A stretch of 14,203 nt of DNA from Firmicutes bacterium UBA2595 (GTDB taxonomy: Bacteria > Bacillota > Thermincolia > Thermincolales > UBA2595), in the NCBI GenBank assembly GCA_002339745.1, contig DDKP01000092.1, positions 2,340 to 16,542 of the forward strand, written 5' to 3'. The first letter of the stretch is position 1. Every line of letters starts with the position of its first letter. Below the pieces are notes generated by a model that was not told the DNA's origin, did not search any database, and worked only from the letters and a program-made list of their open reading frames with translations. Shown here one piece after another: positions 13,676 through 14,203 of this stretch. Made by a program: the position numbers and the translations under genes.

Positions 13676-14203
13676 TTCATTTCCCTCCCGATTTCCAGTG
13701 CATTATCATCAACCGCCAGCACCTCTCCACCCATGGTGAACATAACCACACCCACTTTGAGTTCTCCAAAGACATGTTCCATCGCCCTTTGGGCTGCCCT
13801 GGCTGCTACCAGCGGCATTACTTGCAGAAAACAATTTTTCCGCAGTATCTCCAGGGCGTTTTCCGATGTGTTGGCATTAAGCAGTTCCCCGATCACCTGG
13901 GGCGGGGCCCCCAGCAGGCCGGCATAGGCGGCCAGTGTCTCCATCCTGGCATCTGCCACCTTGTTGTGAGTATGGAAACACCCTGCCGCTACCTTGGTCA
14001 ATTTGCTGTGGTGACCTGTCAGGATAACGTTCTTCATCCCATGGTCAAGACAGGCGTTCAGCATGTATCCCACAAAGTTGCTCATTTGGATAACGGCTTC
14101 GGAAGGAATGCCCAGTTTCTCCACGGCCCACTTTTCCCCCAGTCTGCCCGGGGTAAGGCAGACCGAAGAAAAACCGAATTCTCTGGCCATCGATACCTGC
14201 GGC
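13654..14203 (-). CDS. cbiD: Cobalt-precorrin-5B C1-methyltransferase CbiD, 3' part only
   Basis: CbiD methylates C1 of cobalt-precorrin-5B and is specific to the anaerobic route. Only the C-terminal part, about 182 residues, is in the window; the frame is open to the right edge (PQVSMAREFGF before the first internal ATG), so this is a cut gene, not a truncated one. Recognisable segments are IQMSNFVGYMLNACLDHG, VILTGHHSKLTKVAAGCFHT, and the ANTSENALEIL region towards the end. The family usually has about 350 to 380 residues. The gene is upstream of cbiE and overlaps it by 22 bases, so it belongs to the same transcript. Confidence 0.93.
   Translation of the reverse strand, partial: PQVSMAREFGFSSVCLTPGRLGEKWAVEKLGIPSEAVIQMSNFVGYMLNACLDHGMKNVILTGHHSKLTKVAAGCFHTHNKVADARMETLAAYAGLLGAPPQVIGELLNANTSENALEILRKNCFLQVMPLVAARAAQRAMEHVFGELKVGVVMFTMGGEVLAVDDNALEIGREMNWPIQSG

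Noticed and set aside
13654..14190. Complete short gene starting at the ATG at 14190
   Set aside because: The frame continues open to the window edge, and the protein is clearly the C-terminal half of CbiD, so the ATG is internal.

Overview
The window looks like the chromosome of an anaerobic, Gram-positive-type bacterium, most likely a clostridial Firmicute of the Peptococcaceae/Desulfotomaculum/Pelotomaculum kind. This is inferred from strong GGAGG-type ribosome binding sites, frequent GTG and TTG starts, the oxygen-independent (cbi) cobalamin route with a one-domain CbiX, and the presence of DUF2284, DUF1638 and a corrinoid-methyltransferase-like URO-D protein. No species was identified. 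Every gene I can support lies on the minus strand, so transcription runs from right to left.

Right part (about 14203 down to 6506): a tightly packed cobalamin operon, in transcription order cbiD (3' part only), cbiE, cbiT, cbiL, cbiF, cbiG, cbiH, cbiJ, cbiX, cbiC and a Cof-type HAD phosphatase. Genes overlap by a few bases or are separated by 0 to 48 bases. Together they cover cobalt insertion into sirohydrochlorin (CbiX), the ring methylations (CbiL, H, F, D, E, T), lactone opening (CbiG), reduction (CbiJ) and methyl migration to cobyrinate (CbiC). The operon's 5' end, including any cobalamin riboswitch, lies beyond the right edge.

Middle (about 6500 down to 5128): a good sigma-A-type promoter drives a two-gene unit, a DUF1638 protein and a cysteine-rich DUF2284 protein whose start overlaps the end of the first gene. 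An AT-rich gap of about 410 bases follows (4717-5127). It holds an AT-rich hairpin and a spaced 9-bp inverted repeat but no gene.

Left part (4716 down to 1): a second unit made of a CbbQ/NirQ/NorQ-type MoxR AAA+ ATPase, a 979-residue NorD-like VWA protein, a second DUF2284 protein, and the 5' end of a URO-D/MtaA-type methyltransferase gene cut by the left edge. No nitric oxide reductase or Rubisco gene is in view. The partner of this ATPase/VWA pair is therefore open, and its downstream neighbours point to corrinoid or metalloenzyme methyl-transfer chemistry. This is the most interesting part of the window.
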